A stretch of 64,000 nucleotides of DNA, from positions 38,047 through 102,046 of the forward strand of contig CAWVLT010000064.1 of NCBI GenBank assembly GCA_963930185.1. The letters run 5' to 3'. This document shows, piece by piece, positions 1 to 8,329 of the stretch. The position numbers were made by a program, and so were the translations under genes. Every line of letters begins with the position of its first letter. Within the stretch, counting starts at the first letter, position 1. The notes beneath the pieces were generated by a model. The model saw only the letters and a list, made by a program, of their open reading frames with translations, was not told the origin of the DNA and made no database searches. The stretch comes from JAGZEG01 sp963930185. GTDB lineage: Bacteria; Actinomycetota; Coriobacteriia; Coriobacteriales; UMGS124.

Positions 1-1244
1 GCATCGTAGGTCACCACGAAGGGCCCGGTAGCCTGCACGGGCTGTGGCTCGGGAGCGGTCTGCTCCGGCGCGGGGGGCTGGGTCTGCTGGCCTGCATCCT
101 GGGCCTCGGCGGGTGGTTGAGGAGCGGATCCTTCGGCGGGAACCGCCACGGCACCACCCTCCACGATGGCGCACGCCTGCGCGGCCTTCTCGGTGACAGC
201 GGGGTCGGCGAAGGACGTGGTGTCGGCAGCAATGGCGACGGCGCTCCGGGAGGAGTCGCCCGTGCCACGGCCGATGACCTCGAATATGCCGGCGATCCCC
301 GAGGCGTCGAGCGCCGGGTCGGACAGCATGAGCGTCGTGGGCAGGCCCGACTCGTTCGCCGACGTCGGATCCTCGACCCCGAACGCCTGGTCGAGCATGA
401 CGAGGCAGGACGCGGCCTGGATGTCGTTGCCGTCCAGGGAGATGGATGACGGGCCCCAGGGGCCCCCGTCAAGGTGCATGACGGCCGACTGCGCCGTCGT
501 CATCGACAGGGAGAGGTGATTGCTCGAAACGGAGACCGCGGCCCTGCGCCCGCCGTCGGCGTACGAGACACGCAGGGCACTGTCGTACCCGTAGACCTCG
601 TTGCCGGCAACCGTGACCGTCTGGTCGGTTCCCGTCAGCGTGACGCCAAGCGCGCACGCATCTGCGCTGGCGGAGGAGAAGCTGTTGCCCGAGACCGACA
701 CGACCCCCGGGGAGGTCACGTTCAGCGGCCCGGAGAAGGAGCACGCGTCTATCGACAGGTCCCCCGCCGAGACAAGGCCAACCGGCCCCTCAAAGGTGAC
801 GCCGCGCACGACGAGAGACGCGTTGGTGGCGCTGAGCGTGGCAGGCGCATCCCCCTCCACCATGCTGACGACGCTGGATGCGGCGTCGCCAACGACGCCG
901 ACCGCAGAGATCCCCTCGGCAACGACGAGGTCGACCGGATCGGCCTGGGCAACCTCGCCGTGAACCGTCAGCGTGACCGACGTGCCACCCTCGACAGGCG
1001 CTGCCTGGGAAATCGCGGCGACCGCATCGGCAATGCTGGCGAACTGCGTGGCCTCGTCAACGCCCTGGACGCCGCTCACGCTCACATAGCCAGCCTGGCC
1101 CGCCTCGTCGGCAAGCGCCCTGCCGGCGGGCGCGCACCACAGGACGAGGGCGCATGCCGCCGCGAGCATGACAATGACACCAAGCGCGCGTGCGACGAGC
1201 GAGTGGCCCTTGCGTGAGGCCACGGTTGGAGACGTCCCACCCAT
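1..1244 (-). CDS. Exported repeat-like protein, 3' end beyond the window
   Basis: The frame is open from an ATG at 1244 to the window edge, about 414 codons, with no stop, so the C-terminus is missing. The start is supported by AGGGAGGT six to seven bases upstream. Residues about 1-47 form a signal peptide: a basic N-terminus (ASRKGH), a hydrophobic core (ALGVIVMLAAACALVL) and an Ala-x-Ala-type site before DEAGQAG. The mature part is rich in Val, Ser, Thr and Asp, with repeated short beta-type stretches (SVSGNSF, TVAGNEVYGY, SVSSNHLSL, SLDGNDI). This resembles a right-handed beta-helix, as in Pectate_lyase_3 or NosD-like proteins. The last 60 visible residues are a Pro/Gln/Glu/Ala-rich linker, followed by TGPFVVTYD, perhaps the start of another surface domain. 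No enzymatic residues can be assigned. A surface or wall protein is likely, but its function is not recognised. Confidence 0.7.
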   Translation of the reverse strand, partial: MGGTSPTVASRKGHSLVARALGVIVMLAAACALVLWCAPAGRALADEAGQAGYVSVSGVQGVDEATQFASIADAVAAISQAAPVEGGTSVTLTVHGEVAQADPVDLVVAEGISAVGVVGDAASSVVSMVEGDAPATLSATNASLVVRGVTFEGPVGLVSAGDLSIDACSFSGPLNVTSPGVVSVSGNSFSSASADACALGVTLTGTDQTVTVAGNEVYGYDSALRVSYADGGRRAAVSVSSNHLSLSMTTAQSAVMHLDGGPWGPSSISLDGNDIQAASCLVMLDQAFGVEDPTSANESGLPTTLMLSDPALDASGIAGIFEVIGRGTGDSSRSAVAIAADTTSFADPAVTEKAAQACAIVEGGAVAVPAEGSAPQPPAEAQDAGQQTQPPAPEQTAPEPQPVQATGPFVVTYD

Positions 1245-1261
1245 GCCGACGCACCTCCCTT

Positions 1262-1305
1262 CGAAGAAAGCGCCCTCGCACGCCACGGCAGGCGGGGCGA
1301 GGGCG
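1262..1305 (-). terminator. Terminator after prfA
   Basis: A perfect 9-bp inverted repeat (CGCCCTCGC at 1271-1279, GCGAGGGCG at 1297-1305) lies just beyond the prfA stop. On the minus strand it is followed by a pyrimidine-rich CTTTCTTC. It separates prfA from the exported protein gene downstream. Confidence 0.65.
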
Positions 1306-1317
1306 TCCTTTTCACAC

Positions 1318-2385
1318 TTACACGGCGGCGGCGAGGCGCTCCGCCCTGTCCGCAGCAGCCAGCGCCTCGGTCACGTCGTCGAGGCTCTCGCCGAGCAGGA
1401 CTCCCGAATACGTCGAGTTGAAGCCGATGCGGTGATCGGTCACGCGGTCCTGCGGTTGGTTGTACGTGCGGATCTTCTCCGCGCGGTCACCATGGCCGAT
1501 CTGGGCGGAGCGCTGGGCGCCCACCTCGGCGCGCTGCTTCTCCAGCTCGAGCTCGTAGAGGCGCGCGCGCAGCACCTGCATGCACACCTCGCGGTTCTGG
1601 ATCTGCGAGCGCTGGTCCTGCGACTGGACGACCAGACCCGTGGGCAGGTGGGTGATGCGGACCGCCGAGTAGGTCGTGTTCACGCACTGGCCACCGGGGC
1701 CGGAGGCGCAGAACGTGTCGATGCGAAGGTCGCTCTGCTCGATCTGCACGTCGATCTCGTCGGCCTCGGGAAGCACGGCCACCGTGGCGGTCGAGGTCTG
1801 GATACGGCCCTGGCTCTCGGTCTTGGGCACGCGCTGCACGCGATGGACGCCGCTCTCGAACTTCATGATGGAGTAGACCTTGTCACCCGTCACCTTGAAC
1901 TCGATGGTCTTGTAGCCGCCGGCCTCGGAGGGGCTGGCGCTGATGGGCTCGATCTTCCACCCGCGGCGGTCGGCCAGACGGCGATACATGGCGTACAGGT
2001 CGCCGGCGAAGATGGCGGCCTCGTCTCCGCCCACGCCGGCGCGGATCTCGACGATGGTGTTCTTCTCGTCGTTGGGATCGCCGGGGATGAGCATGATCTT
2101 GATCTCGTCCTCCAGCTGGGGCAGCAGCGCCTCGTTGGCGCTGATCTCCTCCTGGAGCATGGCCTTCGCCTCGTGGTCGGTCTCTTCCTTCATGAGCTCG
2201 CGGGCCACCTCGATGTCATCGAGGGCACCCACGTACTCGCGGGCCTTCTTTATGATCTCGGCCTGGCTGGCATGCTCCTTTGCCAGGCGTGCATACTCCT
2301 TGGGGTCACTGACCACTGCCGGGTCGGAGAGCTTCTTCTCGAGCTCCTCGTATGCCTCGATGAGCTTTTCGAGCCTGTCGCGCAT
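1318..2385 (-). CDS. prfA: Peptide chain release factor 1
   Basis: The gene encodes a 355-residue class I release factor, which recognises UAA and UAG stop codons and triggers peptide release on the ribosome. The catalytic GGQ is visible in SGPGGQCVNT near residue 231. The stop-codon recognition PxT motif is present as PKT in VQRVPKTESQGRI, where the usual residue between P and T is Ala or Glu. The N-terminal helical domain (RDRLEKLIEAYEELEKKL) matches RF1. Length is normal for the family (about 355-360). The ATG at 2385 follows AAAGGAGCG. The usual neighbour prmC (glutamine methyltransferase for the GGQ) is not adjacent here. An extended -10 promoter lies about 110 bp upstream. Confidence 0.97.
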   Translation of the reverse strand: MRDRLEKLIEAYEELEKKLSDPAVVSDPKEYARLAKEHASQAEIIKKAREYVGALDDIEVARELMKEETDHEAKAMLQEEISANEALLPQLEDEIKIMLIPGDPNDEKNTIVEIRAGVGGDEAAIFAGDLYAMYRRLADRRGWKIEPISASPSEAGGYKTIEFKVTGDKVYSIMKFESGVHRVQRVPKTESQGRIQTSTATVAVLPEADEIDVQIEQSDLRIDTFCASGPGGQCVNTTYSAVRITHLPTGLVVQSQDQRSQIQNREVCMQVLRARLYELELEKQRAEVGAQRSAQIGHGDRAEKIRTYNQPQDRVTDHRIGFNSTYSGVLLGESLDDVTEALAAADRAERLAAAV

Positions 2386-2491
2386 GTGACGCGCTCCTTT
2401 TCTATGTCAAGCGCCTTCGCTCGCCCATGACGTGGGCGCGCTGCCGGGCGCGATGCGGGCTACAGAACCGAAGGGCATGGCGTGCGCATCC

Positions 2492-2500
2492 ATCATAGCA
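2492..2500 (-). promoter_or_regulatory. Extended -10 promoter for prfA
   Basis: On the minus strand the sequence reads TGCTATGAT, a TGn-extended -10 box (TATGAT), about 107 bp upstream of the prfA start. No convincing -35 is seen, as is usual for extended -10 promoters. Confidence 0.45.
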
Positions 2501-2541
2501 TGCCCATGTGGAGGCAAGCTATGCACGCACGGGAAGCGACG

Positions 2542-2603
2542 AGTGCAACTTTCTGGTCATTTTTGCCTTACGGTGTGGGCAAAAACGTCCGGATTGTTGC
2601 ACT
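2542..2603. repeat. Long imperfect hairpin, copy 1 of a dispersed 3'-end element
   Basis: Arms 2542-2567 and 2578-2603 (26 nt each, about five mismatches) surround a 10-nt loop. The outer 8 bp (AGTGCAAC/GTTGCACT) and inner 8 bp (TTTTTGCC/GGCAAAAA) are perfect. Read on the minus strand the first arm contains ATCCGGACGTTTTTGCC, which is shared with the hairpin at 15566-15625. It lies directly downstream of the PHP gene stop and may act as its terminator or 3'-UTR element. Confidence 0.6.
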
Positions 2604-2624
2604 GGGCGCATATGGGCGGCCCAG

Positions 2625-3473
2625 CTAGAGGCCGTCCGTCCGTTCGGAGTCGGCGCCGAGCAGATCCGTGAGATCGCACACGCCGGCCGCCTTGAGCGCG
2701 CCGACAAACGAGGCGCGGTCGCGGGAGGCGACGAGCTCGAGCGGGAAGTCGAGATCGCTGAGCACCGCGCATGCCGAGTCGAGCGCACCGATCGCCGGGG
2801 AGACATGTGCGTCGGATGACACGCAGATGCCCGTGCCCAGCTCGGCACAACGCCGCGCGATGTCCCTGCAGGCCTGTTCGGTTGCGGGTTTGCGCCCGAA
2901 GCTGTGGGCGTTGATCTCGATGAGCTTGTGCATGTCGCGCGCCGCCTCGAGGACGGGGTCGAGCTCGAACTCAAGGCCGGAGCGGCCGATGTGGCCCAAG
3001 ATCATGACCTTGGGGTTCTCGAGCGCGCGGACATACATGGACGTCACCTGCGCCGGAGTGGCCCCTTCGGCGAAGCGCTTGCCGTGGACGCTCGCGATCG
3101 CGTAGTCGAGCTCGTCGAAGATGCGTTCGTCGAGGTCGAGGGCCTTGCCATACCGCTCGCCCGTGATCTTAGTGGGCTGCGGCATGCCGTGGCCGAACAG
3201 GTGGCCGTCAAGGTCGACGATGTCGGCCTCGGCCCCGCGCAGCAGCGTGACCCCGTGCCAGGTGCGCGGCCAGACGCGCTGGTTGATGAAGAACTGGAAG
3301 TTGCGCAGGTCCTGGTCGACGAAGAGCATGTCGCTGAAGTGGTCGGTGGATCCGATCAGCTCAAGGCCCGCTCGGGCGGCGGCACGCACGTTCTCCTCAA
3401 TGGTGGAGTACGCATGCCGTGAGAAGAGCGTGTGCGTATGCACGTCACATCTAAGATCAGCCCGATCGATCAC
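2625..3473 (-). CDS. PHP-domain metal-dependent phosphoesterase (YcdX-like)
   Basis: The 282-residue protein is a single PHP domain. The four metal-binding motifs are visible: DVHTHT (residues about 10-15), STDH, a mid-domain Glu/His-rich region with ASVHGKR and ILGHIGR, and SSDAH near the C-terminus. The stretch HTLFSRHAYSTIEENV and the WPR motif (INQRVWPRTWHG) resemble the YcdX subfamily, which are zinc-dependent phosphatases of unsettled substrate. The protein could instead act on a sugar phosphate or histidinol phosphate; the his operon 4 kb away has no histidinol-phosphatase. The gene stands alone and is followed by a long hairpin. Confidence 0.85.
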   Translation of the reverse strand: MIDRADLRCDVHTHTLFSRHAYSTIEENVRAAARAGLELIGSTDHFSDMLFVDQDLRNFQFFINQRVWPRTWHGVTLLRGAEADIVDLDGHLFGHGMPQPTKITGERYGKALDLDERIFDELDYAIASVHGKRFAEGATPAQVTSMYVRALENPKVMILGHIGRSGLEFELDPVLEAARDMHKLIEINAHSFGRKPATEQACRDIARRCAELGTGICVSSDAHVSPAIGALDSACAVLSDLDFPLELVASRDRASFVGALKAAGVCDLTDLLGADSERTDGL

Positions 3474-3706
3474 GGGAGCTCACCACCTCTCAGCACGTCG
3501 ATTGCGGTGACGACGCCCCGGACGAGGGACGGCCAAAACATCCCGATCGCCCCGTGCGCGACGCCCCACATATGCCCTATGAGGTATGAGCATACGCAAT
3601 GTGACGCCCCTGAGTCCATGCGCGCCACGCAACAAACACAGAGGCGCGGGACGGCGATGCCACGCGACACCGCCGCCCCGCGCGCCAGCTCTATCCGCCT
3701 TGTGCC

Positions 3707-5992
3707 CTACTCGACCACGAGCTGCGGGTAGGTGCGGACGGCGTCCTCGATGAGGCCAAGACCGACGTAGTTGTCGACGTACGCCTCACTCACCTCGGCG
3801 CCGAGCGCACGCAATACGGCAAGGTACGTGGCGTTGCCGGAGGTGGCGACCTCGTAGCCGGAGCGAGCCGCGACCTCGGCGGGGTCAGACGACTCGGAGG
3901 CCGCCGAGGCGTCGGGAGCAGCGGAGGACGAGGCAACGCCGTCGGCGTCGCTGATCATCAGCGGCGTCATCTCCTTTGGAATCGCCACGGAAAAGCCCAC
4001 CGACTCCCCGTTACCATCGGCGTCGGCAAGCACCTCGTAGATCGACGCGGCCTGGCTATCGGCCGGCAGCAGCGCGATGGAGTGCGGTCCGTCGGACACC
4101 TCGACGCGCACCAGGCCGTCAGCGTCGGAGGTCACGCGCTCGCAGCGGCTCGCGTCGATGTCGAGCAGCGCCTCGGTGCCGGCAAGTGGGGTGCCCTGCC
4201 CGTCCACCAGTCGCAGCGTGGCCGTCCAGTCGGCGGGCTCGTAGCCGCCGTCGAGGATGAGGCGCCCCTTTGTCTGGGGGATCAGCGGCATGCAGCGCAG
4301 CCCGAACCCCGAGCCGATGCCCTCGGAGAGCTCCCGGACGTACGCCTCGATCGCCTCGAGCTCGCCGCCGACCTCGCCCACCATCTCGACGTCAGCCAGC
4401 ATCTCGTAGGCGTCGCCGCCCGCCATGACGTAGCTGTTCGACACGAGGTACAGCGGCGTCTGGTCATCATCGAGGTCAACCGACGACGCAAGCCCGTGCA
4501 CGTAGATGTCCGTCACGCGCTGCCCTACCGGCGCGTTGGGGTCGCAGGTCACCTCGAAGCCCGCAAGCTGCAGAAAGCCGCCGGAGATCTCCTCCTGAAG
4601 CAGCATGCCCGTCTGCGTATCCTGGCCGTTCATCGTGGCGAACGACCCTTCGAACATCGACTTCAGGATCTGCGGGGTGATGCGCTTGACCTGCAGCGTG
4701 TTTGAGTAGGGAAACGCCGTGACCAAATCGCGCATCGTCACGATCCCGCGCGGCATGGCCGCCCTTATGCCGCCGCCGTTTGACACGGCGAGCAGCGGGG
4801 TGCCGTCGTCAAGTCCCGCCTGCGCGAGAAACGCGCTCGTCTGGTTGATGTAGCACTCGCAAACGAAGTCGCCGTAGTTGGTCTCGACGATGCGCGTGGG
4901 GGCGATGAGCTGCTCCTCGCCCAGCCAGCCGCCCCACAGCGTCGTGGGGTTCACGCACAGCTGCTCGGCGAGCATCTCGTCCTGCTCGGCGGCGATCGCC
5001 TCCAGGTCCTGGGACACGGCCTGATCGGCCTGCGCCTGCGCGACGACCGCGGCGGGATCGAGCAGCTCCTCGGTGGCCTGGACGGAGCCGTCGGGCGCAA
5101 ACGCCAGCGTGAGCATGCCCACGGCGCCGAGGTTGCAGCCGGTCTGGACGATGAGGATGCCGTTGACCTCCTCGTTTTCGACGGTGTGGCTGTGCCCGTC
5201 GATGATGGCCGTGAGCATCTCGGCCGCATCGGTAGAAAGTCCCTCGGCAAGGTCGTGCGAGGAGCAGGGCACGGGGCCGTCACCCAGGTGGCACAGCGCC
5301 ACGATCGCGTCGACGCCCTGCCCGGCAAGCTCGGCGATCTGCAGCTCGGCGACCTCGATCTCGTCAGCGAAGGTCGCCTCGCCCACGGCAAGCGGGCTCG
5401 CCGACCAGGCGGTCGCCTGCGTGGTGAGGCCAAAGACGCCTATGCGCTTGCCGGCACGCTCGAGCACGGCGTTGCAACCGTTGCCGGTAACACCCTGCGC
5501 GTTGGCAACGCCGTCAAGCAGGGGCGCGTCGCCAAGCGCCACGTTGGCGCCGAGCACGGGGAACTCGGCCGCCTCGACGTTGGCGACGAGGTTGTCCAGC
5601 CCGAAGTCGAACTCGTGGTTGCCCAGGCACATCGCGTCGTAGCCGGCCGCGTTCATCAGGTCGATGGGAGCGGAGCCCTTCGTGAGCGAGGCGAGCGGTG
5701 CACCCTGCGTGGCGTCACCGGCATCGACGAGCAGGCTGTTGGGAGTGGCCTGCTTCAGCCCTGCGACATAGTCGATGCCCACGACCGACTCGCCGTCACC
5801 CTGCAGGTAGCCGTGCGTGTCGTTGGTGTGGTAGATCACGACCTGCTCGGACCCCTCCTCCGCACGTGCAAGGTGTCCCGCCCCGGCGAGAGCCGCGCTG
5901 GCAAGCCCCGCGGCAACGAACGCGCGGCGGCTGAGAGACTTCGGAGACGCGCCGAAAGTTGGCGCTGATGCCTGATTGGGGGTCGTGGTCAT
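3707..5992 (-). CDS. Tat-exported bifunctional 5'-nucleotidase/2',3'-cyclic phosphodiesterase family protein
   Basis: The 761-residue protein begins with a twin-arginine signal (SRRAFVAAG, Arg22-Arg23, then an Ala-rich core and an ARA-EEG cleavage region). It is therefore exported folded, with metals bound. The N-terminal metallophosphoesterase domain shows HTNDTHG, VDAGDATQG, LGNHEFDFG, LCHLGDG and IDGHSHT, the metal ligands of this family. The 5'-nucleotidase C-terminal substrate domain follows (NGGGIRAAMPRG, FPYSNTLQV, VSNSYVMAGGDAY). An Ala/Ser/Asp-rich linker and a short helical tail end the protein; no sortase motif is seen. The start at 5992 is chosen over an upstream in-frame ATG at 6124 because GAAGGAGG lies just before it. 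It likely salvages extracellular nucleotides. Confidence 0.93.
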   Translation of the reverse strand: MTTTPNQASAPTFGASPKSLSRRAFVAAGLASAALAGAGHLARAEEGSEQVVIYHTNDTHGYLQGDGESVVGIDYVAGLKQATPNSLLVDAGDATQGAPLASLTKGSAPIDLMNAAGYDAMCLGNHEFDFGLDNLVANVEAAEFPVLGANVALGDAPLLDGVANAQGVTGNGCNAVLERAGKRIGVFGLTTQATAWSASPLAVGEATFADEIEVAELQIAELAGQGVDAIVALCHLGDGPVPCSSHDLAEGLSTDAAEMLTAIIDGHSHTVENEEVNGILIVQTGCNLGAVGMLTLAFAPDGSVQATEELLDPAAVVAQAQADQAVSQDLEAIAAEQDEMLAEQLCVNPTTLWGGWLGEEQLIAPTRIVETNYGDFVCECYINQTSAFLAQAGLDDGTPLLAVSNGGGIRAAMPRGIVTMRDLVTAFPYSNTLQVKRITPQILKSMFEGSFATMNGQDTQTGMLLQEEISGGFLQLAGFEVTCDPNAPVGQRVTDIYVHGLASSVDLDDDQTPLYLVSNSYVMAGGDAYEMLADVEMVGEVGGELEAIEAYVRELSEGIGSGFGLRCMPLIPQTKGRLILDGGYEPADWTATLRLVDGQGTPLAGTEALLDIDASRCERVTSDADGLVRVEVSDGPHSIALLPADSQAASIYEVLADADGNGESVGFSVAIPKEMTPLMISDADGVASSSAAPDASAASESSDPAEVAARSGYEVATSGNATYLAVLRALGAEVSEAYVDNYVGLGLIEDAVRTYPQLVVE

Positions 5993-6184
5993 GCGTCCTC
6001 CTTCTTCTTTTTGGCTTGCGGCCGGCGGTGGTCCCGTGTCATTCGGGGCCACTAAGGCCACCGAGGCGTGCTGTCTTCCACCCATGGTACACCGTGAGCG
6101 GCCTGTCACCACCCTGACGCACATCTGACAGAAATAGCGCCCAAACGACCACCGACTCCCACCTGCGAATTCTTTTGGCGTGTC

Positions 6185-6206
6185 AGAGGGTGGTAAGGCA
6201 CCCTCT
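6185..6206. other. Hairpin in the divergent region 5993-6384
   Basis: A perfect 8-bp inverted repeat (AGAGGGTG/CACCCTCT, 6-nt loop) sits between the divergent nucleotidase and transposase-family genes. It could be an operator or a 5'-UTR structure. Nothing else in the roughly 390-bp gap is clearly recognisable. Confidence 0.35.
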
Positions 6207-6384
6207 CAAAACCACAAAGTTCACACGATCCAGTCTGCAGTCGATCAATACGCTCATTTTGCGCCTGGTGGCTCCACGCCGGCGCAAGGTCACTTGGACC
6301 GCATGCCCAGCGCGCCGTGACACCCGTCAGTCGCTCGCGCGTCACAGCACATGAAGGGATGGATCCGAAGGGAGATGAGCGCTC

Positions 6385-7365
6385 ATGGAGAAAGGAACCG
6401 AAATGGCCGCGAAAGCCGACCTGCCCTTCGCAGCCAAAGGCGAGGCAAGGCGCAAGCTGCTCTATGATGCGGCCTGCAAGCGCCTGCTCAGCAACCGGCT
6501 GATCCTCGCCCACATTCTCAAGGGCACGGTCGCTGCGTACGGGGAGTGCCCACTCGAGATGATCGCAAACGAGTACATCGAGCCATCGGAGAGCGCATCG
6601 ACTGGCAGCAAAAACGAGGTGGATGCAACCCCGCCTCCCATGATACGAGGCATGCGAACGGAGGACGCCGACCCCCATGACGGCAGCGTGTTCTACGACG
6701 TCTTGTTTCGAGCCTCGCTACCAGACGTGAAAGAAGGAATCGAGTGCATCGTCAACGTCGAGGCGCAGACCGTCGCCCGCCCTGGCTACCCGCTCATGGA
6801 GCGAGCCCAATACTATTGCGCCCGCCTGCTCTCCTCCCAGCGCGGCACCGAGTTCACGCATTCGCACTACGAGCAGCTTAAGAAGGTCTACTCGATATGG
6901 GTGTGCACGAACCCGCCCAGGCGTTTCTCCGGGAGAATCATCCGATATCAGATGGCACCGACGACAGACACGTTTTGGGGGAGGAGCCTCATGGGCGCCG
7001 CGATCGTCTGCGTCTCGAGTCCGGGGACAGCCGGCCTCCCCGGTCTGCTCGGAACGCTCTTTTCGGATATCGACCCGCTGGAGAAGGCGGCGCTGCTTGA
7101 AAGCGAGTACAATGTAGGCATGACATCTTCGATGGAAGACGGGGTGATGGCCATGTGCAACCTGGGACAAGCAATCGAAGACAGGGGGATAGCGCGTGGA
7201 ATACTAAAGAGCAGGGTCGAATCCATCCGCAACCTCATGAAGAACATGGGGCTGTCAATAGATCGAGCAATGGAGGTCCTGGGGATCCCCTCGCCCGACC
7301 GGGCGGCGTGCATTGAGAAGCTTCAGGAGGAAGAACTGGGTCCCGCGGTTGCGCCGAGCAGATAG
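6385..7365 (+). CDS. PD-(D/E)XK nuclease family transposase (Rpn-like)
   Basis: The 326-residue protein resembles the recombination-promoting nuclease/putative transposase group. This shows in an N-terminal LLSNRLILAHILKGTV segment, the nuclease core around FYDVLF (acidic residue) and VNVEAQ (the E-x-Q form of the catalytic motif) near residues 112-135, and the YYCARLLSSQRG and VYSIWVCTNPP segments. The C-terminal third (SRVESIRNLMKNMGLSIDRAMEVLGIP) is a helical tail typical of these proteins. Such genes are often present in many copies per genome and show signs of horizontal spread. The start at 6385 has AAGGGAG upstream; an ATG at 6403 with AAAGGA is also possible. A strong hairpin follows the stop. 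Confidence 0.75.
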   Translation: MEKGTEMAAKADLPFAAKGEARRKLLYDAACKRLLSNRLILAHILKGTVAAYGECPLEMIANEYIEPSESASTGSKNEVDATPPPMIRGMRTEDADPHDGSVFYDVLFRASLPDVKEGIECIVNVEAQTVARPGYPLMERAQYYCARLLSSQRGTEFTHSHYEQLKKVYSIWVCTNPPRRFSGRIIRYQMAPTTDTFWGRSLMGAAIVCVSSPGTAGLPGLLGTLFSDIDPLEKAALLESEYNVGMTSSMEDGVMAMCNLGQAIEDRGIARGILKSRVESIRNLMKNMGLSIDRAMEVLGIPSPDRAACIEKLQEEELGPAVAPSR

Positions 7366-7369
7366 CGAC

Positions 7370-7408
7370 GACCCCTTGACGGCCCCCACGACGAGCCGTC
7401 AAGGGGTC
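7370..7408 (+). terminator. Strong hairpin after the transposase-family gene
   Basis: A perfect 14-bp inverted repeat (GACCCCTTGACGGC and its complement, 11-nt loop) begins 4 nt after the stop. It has no long T-run (CATTC follows), so termination is probable but not certain. Confidence 0.6.
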
Positions 7409-7430
7409 ATTCGATGCCGGACGTACCGGC

Positions 7431-7480
7431 GGTTCGCTGTGGTCAGGCATCCGGCGGCAGACGTCCGCCCACAGCGAACC
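7431..7480 (-). terminator. Hairpin at the end of the histidine operon
   Basis: A perfect 12-bp inverted repeat (GGTTCGCTGTGG at 7431-7442, CCACAGCGAACC at 7469-7480) starts just beyond the hisE stop and lies between convergent genes. It is probably the his operon transcript end; no T-run is seen. Confidence 0.5.
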
Positions 7481-7483
7481 CGT

Positions 7484-7801
7484 TCATCTCCTGCGCGCGT
7501 CAAGCTCCCCCGCCAGCTCCTCGGGCGTGACGCCCCAGCGCTCGCACACCACCAGCAGGTGATAGATCACGTCGGCGCATTCGTAGCGAATGTGGTCGTG
7601 GTCGTTGTCCTTGCACGCCATGACCACCTCGCACGCCTCCTCGACGAGCTTCTTGAGAGGCTTGTCCTGCGGTCCGTCAAGCAGCCGCTTGGTGTAGCTC
7701 TCCTCGGGTGACGCCGCCCTGCGCTCTCTGATGACGCGGGCAAGCTCGTTGACCGTCCCGCCAAGATCGCCCGGTTCCACGTGCTCGGTGCGCTCTCCCA
7801 T
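7484..7801 (-). CDS. hisE: Phosphoribosyl-ATP diphosphatase
   Basis: The 105-residue protein hydrolyses PR-ATP to PR-AMP, the second step of histidine synthesis. The all-alpha MazG-like fold is recognisable in SYTKRLL, KKLVEEACEVVMACKD and YECADVIYHLLVV, whose Glu and Asp residues bind Mg2+. The start at 7801 is preferred over upstream ATGs at 7852 and 7819 because GGAGGGG lies 8-9 nt before it. It is the last gene of the operon, separated from hisI by 84 bp that contain a short GC-rich hairpin and a T-rich stretch. Expression may therefore be partly attenuated. Confidence 0.93.
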   Translation of the reverse strand: MGERTEHVEPGDLGGTVNELARVIRERRAASPEESYTKRLLDGPQDKPLKKLVEEACEVVMACKDNDHDHIRYECADVIYHLLVVCERWGVTPEELAGELDARRR

Positions 7802-7885
7802 GTGATCGTCCCCTCCCATGCGCCCTACATTGGACAAGCGCCGTCCATCCATTCCAAAACAAAAGCGCGCGCTCGCCTTGCGCGG

Positions 7886-8329
7886 CTACAGCGCGACCTC
7901 CCGGTAGAAGCAGCTGCGGTGCCCGGTGTGGCACGCAGGCCCAGGCGAGTCGACCAGCAGCAGGACGGTGTCAGCGTCGCAGTCGTACAGCACGCGCCGC
8001 ACCTGCTGCATGTTGCCGCTCGTCGCCCCCTTGTTCCACAGCTCTCCGCGCGAGCGCGACCAAAACCAGCTCGTCTTGGTCCGCAGCGTCAGCACGAGTG
8101 CCTGCAGGTTCATCCAGGCGACCATGAGCACCTCGCTGGGTGCGCCGGTATCGTCGACCTGCTGGACGACCGCCGGCACAAGGCCGTCGGGCCCGAACCT
8201 GACGCCGAGGGAGGCGATCTCCGTCGCCAGCCGCGCCTCGTCTTCCGACGCCAGGGCCGGCAGGGCAACCGCCTGCGTCTGCTCGCCAGCATAGGTGCGC
8301 ACGGATGCCTTCGCGTTTTCCTCAGCCAT
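7886..8329 (-). CDS. hisI: Phosphoribosyl-AMP cyclohydrolase
   Basis: The 147-residue enzyme opens the purine ring of PR-AMP (third step). Motifs are WMN (residue about 68), SRGELWNKGATSGN, DCDADTVLL for Mg2+ and GPACHTGHRSCFY with the zinc cysteines. It is separate from HisE here, unlike enterobacterial HisIE. It has an N-terminal extension of about 40 residues. The ATG at 8329 overlaps the hisF stop by 8 nt, which indicates translational coupling. Confidence 0.95.
   Translation of the reverse strand: MAEENAKASVRTYAGEQTQAVALPALASEDEARLATEIASLGVRFGPDGLVPAVVQQVDDTGAPSEVLMVAWMNLQALVLTLRTKTSWFWSRSRGELWNKGATSGNMQQVRRVLYDCDADTVLLLVDSPGPACHTGHRSCFYREVAL

Noticed and set aside
1168..2430. A 420-codon plus-strand open frame opposite prfA
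   Set aside because: Antisense shadow; prfA has all its motifs on the minus strand.
3470..3670. A 66-codon minus-strand frame that overlaps the PHP gene start by 4 nt
   Set aside because: The overlap is suggestive, but no ribosome site or homology is visible and the sequence is Cys/Arg-rich and odd. It is also compatible with an untranslated leader.
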